A stretch of DNA of 49,418 nucleotides from NCBI GenBank assembly GCA_018266875.1, contig JAFDZR010000044.1, positions 1 to 49,418 of the forward strand, read 5' to 3'. Positions within the stretch are counted from its first letter, which is position 1. Every line of letters starts with the position of its first letter. Source of the stretch: Bacteroidota bacterium. Its GTDB lineage: Bacteria; Bacteroidota; Ignavibacteria; Tepidaquicellales; Tepidaquicellaceae. Of the stretch, positions 45,921 through 49,418 are shown one piece after another. The position numbers and the translations under genes are program-made. Below the pieces are notes generated by a model. That model worked only from the letters and a program-made list of their open reading frames with translations. It was not told where the DNA came from and searched no databases.

Positions 45921-46256
45921 ATGAGTTTAATCGAATTCACAGACGACAATTTTGAAGATGAAGTCTTAAAATCTGACATTCCGGTGTTAGTGGATTTCTG
46001 GGCAGTCTGGTGCGGTCCGTGCAAGATGATTGCTCCATATGTAGAAGAGCTGGCAACTGAATTCAAGGGTAAGTTTAAAGTCGGTAAACTGGATGTAGAT
46101 AATAATCAAAATGTTTCGATGAAATACGGGATCAGAAGCATACCAACCCTGCTTATATTTAAAAACGGAGAAATGGTTGATCAGCTGGTCGGAGCTTTAC
46201 CAAAAGCCAAGATAGCTGAAAAAATAAATGAGCACATAAAAGAAGCAGTTAATTAA
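45921..46256 (+). CDS. trxA: Thioredoxin
   Basis: This 111-aa cytosolic thioredoxin has the active site WAVWCGPCKM (Cys31, Cys34) and the cis-proline motif RSIPTLLIFKNG. It reduces disulfides in target proteins. There is no signal peptide. The ATG has a Shine-Dalgarno-like AAAGGA upstream. It is 34 bp after dnaE and is ended by a strong hairpin. Confidence 0.96.
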   Translation: MSLIEFTDDNFEDEVLKSDIPVLVDFWAVWCGPCKMIAPYVEELATEFKGKFKVGKLDVDNNQNVSMKYGIRSIPTLLIFKNGEMVDQLVGALPKAKIAEKINEHIKEAVN

Positions 46257-46281
46257 ATTTCAAATATTTGAATTATGTAAT

Positions 46282-46317
46282 ACGGGATTTTACGGTTTTG
46301 TAAAATCCCGTTTTTTA
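46282..46317 (+). terminator. Intrinsic terminator after trxA
   Basis: A perfect 12-bp stem (ACGGGATTTTAC at 46282-46293, GTAAAATCCCGT at 46300-46311) with a 6-nt loop is followed by TTTTTT. Confidence 0.95.
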
Positions 46318-46337
46318 TTAAATTAATATCTGTAAAA

Positions 46338-47081
46338 ATGAAAAAAGCATTGTTAATACCGGGTTTTTGGTTCAGAAATTTTGGTTTTGTTTTAATAATA
46401 TTTTCAACCCTGTTATTCACATCCTGCGGTAAAGAAGATAAAAAAACCGGCACTTCTGAGAATCAGAAAACCGAAGAGAAAAAGGAAACTCCGGAAGGGA
46501 CCTCTTCGGGAGATTTGAAACCATCGGATGATTTCGTGATCACTTTCAGTCTTCAGGGAGCTATGAACGGAGAAATGACGATGTACAGAAGCGGAAAAAA
46601 ACTCAAGCAGGAGATAAGTTCCGATGTGATGGGAATGAAAAACAAAACAGAAGTTTATATCATAGATAATTTCGTATTTACTGTAACTGACATCAATGGC
46701 AAGAAGATGGGCATCAAAACTGACATTCAGGATTACAACAAGAAAAAACAGACTGCAGAGACAATAACTGATCCTAAGGAATTTGAAAATTATCTTGCTG
46801 ATAAAAAGATCACAGGTTCGGAAAATATTCTCGGTATGAACTGTGATATTTATGATATGGGAAACAATACCTCCCTTTCCATACACGACAAACGATATGT
46901 CCTGAAAATCAAATCACCTCAGTTCGTGGCAACTGCCACTCGGTTCGAAGGTAAACCGTCCTTCTCCGGAAAAGAATTTGAAATACCTGCGGATGTGAAT
47001 TTCAGAAGCATCAATACCGAAGGTTCTAGCATGGAAAAACTTGACTCAATAATGAAAGATGTAAAGAAGTATAAAAAATAA
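46338..47081 (+). CDS. Predicted lipoprotein, DUF4412-like
   Basis: This 247-aa protein has a lipoprotein signal with the lipobox FTSC (Cys30). A Lys/Glu/Thr-rich linker follows to about residue 60. The folded part includes MYRSGKKLKQEISSDVMGMK, then TEVYIIDNFVFTVTD, resembling the DUF4412/LolA-like beta-rich exported domain (a weak match by eye). It sits between two terminators and is thus a single-gene unit. The function is unknown. Confidence 0.75.
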   Translation: MKKALLIPGFWFRNFGFVLIIFSTLLFTSCGKEDKKTGTSENQKTEEKKETPEGTSSGDLKPSDDFVITFSLQGAMNGEMTMYRSGKKLKQEISSDVMGMKNKTEVYIIDNFVFTVTDINGKKMGIKTDIQDYNKKKQTAETITDPKEFENYLADKKITGSENILGMNCDIYDMGNNTSLSIHDKRYVLKIKSPQFVATATRFEGKPSFSGKEFEIPADVNFRSINTEGSSMEKLDSIMKDVKKYKK

Positions 47082-47091
47082 TTTTGTTTAA

Positions 47092-47139
47092 CGGGTCCTG
47101 AAAATCTTTAACCGGGTTTTTCAGGATCTGTTTTTTTTA
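47092..47139 (+). terminator. Intrinsic terminator after the lipoprotein gene
   Basis: TCCTGAAAA (47096-47104) pairs with TTTTCAGGA (47118-47126). The stem is extended by four more pairs, including two G-U pairs, to 47092 and 47130. A run of eight T follows. Confidence 0.85.
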
Positions 47140-47553
47140 TTCCCCGATTATTTTTACCAGAACTCTTTTTTTCCTTTTTCCGTCGAACTCTCCATAAAAT
47201 ATCTGTTCCCACGGACCGAAATCCAGCTTACCTTCTGTAACAGCAACCACGACTTCTCTTCCCATTATTGTTCTTTTAAGATGTGCGTCCGCATTGTCCT
47301 CATAGGAATTATGTCTGTACCTTGAATGAGGCTTTTCCGGAGCAAGCCCTTCCAGCCATTTTTCATAATCCTGATGAAGTCCGGATTCGTCGTCATTTAT
47401 GAATACGCTTGCAGTAATGTGCATTGCATTGCACAGCAGAATGCCTTCCCTGATACCGCTTTCGTACAGACAGGATTCAACTTCAGGAGTAATATTTATA
47501 AGCTCCCGCCGTTTTTCAGTTTCAAACCAGAGTTCTTTTCTGTAATGTTTCAT
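47137..47553 (-). CDS. yjbQ: YjbQ family protein (UPF0047)
   Basis: This 138-aa cytosolic protein has the family core: [31 protein letters not shown], a conserved H-R/N pocket ([20 protein letters not shown]), and [19 protein letters not shown]. YjbQ proteins show secondary thiamine-phosphate synthase activity; the physiological role is unsettled. The ATG overlaps the stop of the upstream membrane-anchored gene by 4 bp (ATGA), so the two are probably coupled. Confidence 0.92.
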   Translation of the reverse strand: MKHYRKELWFETEKRRELINITPEVESCLYESGIREGILLCNAMHITASVFINDDESGLHQDYEKWLEGLAPEKPHSRYRHNSYEDNADAHLKRTIMGREVVVAVTEGKLDFGPWEQIFYGEFDGKRKKRVLVKIIGE

Positions 47554-48602
47554 TTCTTAAATTCATTTTTAAATTTATACATTATAGGCACGTAATCGAA
47601 AAAATTTTTCAGTTCTTCCTTAGAAAGTCTTTTCCTTTCCGCAAGATCCGGCTTGTAGAAATCCTTCCAGGGATCAGTTGAGGAATATAGATTTCCGCTG
47701 TCGTCCATTGTAATGGATTCAACTGCAATGCCGATTACATTGTCCATGTCCTTATGTCCGGGAACGGACAGATCCATTTCCAGAAGTTCTGAATTGTCAA
47801 TATTAAAATCCCTGTCGAAACTTATATGGAACATCCTACTCGTATTCCTGTCAATCCCGAGGAGGTTGTAATCATCAACAGCGTAGAGTCCGCATATTGT
47901 GCTGATGCCTTCGCTTCTTGTGCTTAAGGTCTTTAAAACTTTCTTTGAACTTCTGTCAAGAATGTAGATGAGAGTGCTGTCCGTGAAAATATTTGAAGTG
48001 TCCTGAAGATTTTCCAGACCCAGATACAGATGATTTTCTGTTAAAGCAAATCCTTCAAACCCGACGTTGTCATAAGTATGCTTGTAAACCTCATCCGGCA
48101 GCGTAAGTCTTTTTATAGTAAGGATAGTATCAAAAGTCATGATGTCATTATTGAAAGTTAACTCATAGATGCCTTCCTTTTTTCTGTAAATTTCAGGATC
48201 ATAAGAACTGTATTCATGACCTTCAATGGAAAGATATATTCTGTTGTTAATTTTATCGAAATAAATATCTTCCATATCCACTTTTTTGAATTTGTCAAAC
48301 AGAGTCTGTACTTCTTTTGAAAATGCTATATTAAAGATCTCAAGTGAGGGAGGTTTGATTTTTTCATTCACCTTAATTCTGTTGATTTTACCTATATCAT
48401 CACATGCAATAAATGTTTTTCCCGAGGAATCCGCGCCGACATAAGCCATTCCGGATGTCTGATCGGTCTGCATTCCCGATGAGTCTTTCATCCAAATCGG
48501 ATAATTGTCAATTGCCTGAATACCCGGAGGCGATTCATAATAAAAATTCACGAAAATAATTATGGCAACCAACGGCAGAAATATTCTTACAATATCTTTC
48601 AT
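47550..48602 (-). CDS. Membrane-anchored protein, probable beta-propeller (SdiA-regulated/phytase-like)
   Basis: This 350-aa protein has one N-terminal hydrophobic anchor (about residues 5-22, [18 protein letters not shown]). The rest is exported and shows repeated strands such as [60 protein letters not shown] and [20 protein letters not shown]. These suggest a propeller of the SdiA-regulated or esterase-like phytase type (inference). No catalytic residues can be assigned. It overlaps yjbQ downstream by 4 bp. Confidence 0.75.
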   Translation of the reverse strand: MKDIVRIFLPLVAIIIFVNFYYESPPGIQAIDNYPIWMKDSSGMQTDQTSGMAYVGADSSGKTFIACDDIGKINRIKVNEKIKPPSLEIFNIAFSKEVQTLFDKFKKVDMEDIYFDKINNRIYLSIEGHEYSSYDPEIYRKKEGIYELTFNNDIMTFDTILTIKRLTLPDEVYKHTYDNVGFEGFALTENHLYLGLENLQDTSNIFTDSTLIYILDRSSKKVLKTLSTRSEGISTICGLYAVDDYNLLGIDRNTSRMFHISFDRDFNIDNSELLEMDLSVPGHKDMDNVIGIAVESITMDDSGNLYSSTDPWKDFYKPDLAERKRLSKEELKNFFDYVPIMYKFKNEFKK

Positions 48603-48746
48603 TAAACGATTTTAAGGAATATGATTATTTAAAGTATTATGTAACACCATTTTTACAAGGCGGGTTCAGGAAATGAATTATGATTTTCCGGGCTTTGATA
48701 AATCTGAGTTTTTTAAACGGACTGAACAAATATAACTAAAAAAATC

Positions 48747-48778
48747 AATTATAAATGTCAAATTATAAATGTTAAATT
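48747..48778. repeat. Heptamer array, AATTATA/AATGTCA/AATGTTA
   Basis: AATTATA, AATGTCA, AATTATA, AATGTTA and a partial AATT follow in exact 7-nt register. Each word recurs in other arrays of this window. Confidence 0.9.
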
Positions 48779-48871
48779 GCTGAGCTGTTACTCTTTCCAA
48801 ACACCAGGATTTTAGAAGTATAGAGTTCTTCCTCAAATTTCCGGTCAGCAAAATTTTACTGACTGATGGAA

Positions 48872-48909
48872 ATAAAAAACTTCCGGAGTCTGAAGACATC
48901 CGGAAGTTT
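48872..48909 (-). terminator. Terminator hairpin, conserved 33-bp type (copy 2)
   Basis: AAACTTCCGGA (48877-48887) pairs with TCCGGAAGTTT (48899-48909) over 11 bp, with an inner GTC/GAC pairing in the loop. On the minus strand TTTTTTA follows, so it should end the cargo gene that stops at 48935. It is nearly the same 33-bp element as 22587-22619. Confidence 0.9.
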
Positions 48910-48934
48910 AAAGTTTTAAAATTTAATTTTAAAA

Positions 48935-49418
48935 TTATTTTAAGAGTATCATTCTCTTTGTCTCTGTAAAGTTTCCTGCTTCAATTTTGTAAAAATACAT
49001 TCCGCTTGCAAAGTTTGATGCGTTGAACTGCACGTCATAATATCCCGGCTGTTTGTTCTCATTCACAAGACTCATTACTTCCTTGCCGAGTATGTCAAAT
49101 ATCTTTATCGATACAAATGACTCTTTCGGCACTGCGTAACTTATTCTTGTTGACGGGTTGAACGGATTGGGATAATTCTGATCCAGTCTGAATTCTGATG
49201 GTATTCCCAATACGTTGTTTTCAATTCCCACCGGACCGACATTAAGCTTAACTTTTACATTCTTGTTCGGAGTTACAGGATCATTGCTTCCGATCTTAAG
49301 ATATCCTTCGTATGTTCCGATGCTCAGTCCGGCTGTGTAGAAGTTAACGCTTACGTTCTGATTTCCGGAAGGATTAACAGTTCCGAATGAAGGTACCTCG
49401 TCAACCCATGCAAGTCCT
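48935..49418 (-). CDS. T9SS type A sorting-domain protein (3' part only)
   Basis: The frame is open to the right edge of the window, so this is the C-terminal end of a longer gene. The first visible part (LAWVDEVPSFGTVNPSGNQN... GTYEGYLKIGSNDPVTP) resembles an Ig-like or ASH-type domain with the common IGSNDP motif. The last ~85 residues are a sorting domain from NYPNPFNP to RMILLK. The GTG at 49229-49231 inside this frame is not a real start. Confidence 0.92.
   Translation of the reverse strand, partial: GLAWVDEVPSFGTVNPSGNQNVSVNFYTAGLSIGTYEGYLKIGSNDPVTPNKNVKVKLNVGPVGIENNVLGIPSEFRLDQNYPNPFNPSTRISYAVPKESFVSIKIFDILGKEVMSLVNENKQPGYYDVQFNASNFASGMYFYKIEAGNFTETKRMILLK

Larger units (their letters stand above)
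48603..48934. other. Intergenic region with heptamer array and cargo-gene terminator
   Basis: This 332-bp gap lies between two minus-strand genes. It holds the heptamer array at 48747-48778, a short palindrome near 48845-48864 (GTCAG...CTGAC), and the conserved terminator hairpin at 48877-48909. I see no credible gene; the short open frame at 48678-48899 runs through the repeats and the hairpin. Confidence 0.6.

Noticed and set aside
48678..48899. 73-codon minus-strand open frame
   Set aside because: It runs through a heptamer array and the terminator hairpin and has no recognisable family.
49229..49231. GTG as the start of a 98-aa sorting-domain protein
   Set aside because: The frame remains open and protein-like to the window edge, so the gene is truncated by the window rather than starting here.

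Overview
The window reads as chromosomal DNA of a moderately AT-rich member of the Bacteroidota/Chlorobiota/Ignavibacteria assemblage. The grounds are type IX secretion (T9SS) sorting domains with the N-Y/F-P-N-P-F-N-P motif at the C-termini of several exported proteins, a PorZ-like beta-propeller protein, a short AdK, many starts without a clear Shine-Dalgarno, and four probable TTG starts. An Ignavibacteria-like lineage is my best guess (inference; no rRNA gene is present to confirm it). I see no tRNA, rRNA, CRISPR array, transposase or phage gene, so this looks like core chromosome with scattered exported-protein genes and short intergenic repeats.

Layout. 1-140: five 28-bp tandem units. 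295-3672 (minus): mutS and an ECF sigma factor. 3808-7971 (plus): rlmN, adk, a STAS-domain protein, and a MotA/TolQ/ExbB-ExbD-ExbD proton-channel set closed by a terminator. 8070-12823 (plus): two TPM-domain proteins, an HD hydrolase, an ABC ATPase plus permease, and a lipoprotein. 12866-17137 (minus): fbp, rhodanese, TauE/SafE permease, NYN nuclease-like protein, asnS. 17446-19059 (plus): an exported protein and a metallo-beta-lactamase-fold lipoprotein. 19314-24665 (minus): Ada, and two T9SS cargo proteins separated by a decayed fragment of a third. 24873-26153 (plus): a Ycf48/BNR-like T9SS cargo protein. 26350-29882 (minus): a membrane glycosyltransferase-like protein and a histidine kinase. 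29952-33502 (plus): FecCD-type permease, mnmE and an exported CAP protein. 33760-34563 (minus): a YdcF-type protein that appears to lack its normal start codon. 35066-38605 (plus): an OppD-type ATPase, hutI and a PQQ-type sugar dehydrogenase. 38715-41763 (minus): porZ followed closely by a hisA homologue. 42314-47081 (plus): dnaE, trxA and a lipoprotein. 47137-49418 (minus): yjbQ, a membrane-anchored propeller-like protein, and the 3' end of another T9SS cargo gene running off the right edge.

How it fits together. DNA replication and repair (DnaE, MutS, Ada), RNA modification and translation (RlmN, MnmE, AsnS) and central metabolism (AdK, Fbp, HisA, HutI) are interspersed with envelope functions: T9SS cargo and PorZ, lipoproteins, and an Exb/Tol-type motor. 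The most unusual signals are: (1) the hisA homologue, 13 bp downstream of porZ, has Val where the family has the catalytic Asp of the R-D-G loop; (2) a dispersed family of intergenic arrays with an exact 7-nt period (AATTATA / AATTACG / AATGTTA-type units on either strand) at seven sites; (3) two near-identical 33-bp terminator hairpins behind two T9SS cargo genes; (4) a decayed T9SS sorting-domain fragment; (5) a long open membrane-protein frame upstream of the YdcF-type gene with no ATG, GTG or TTG. I did not find a convincing wholly new multi-gene system.
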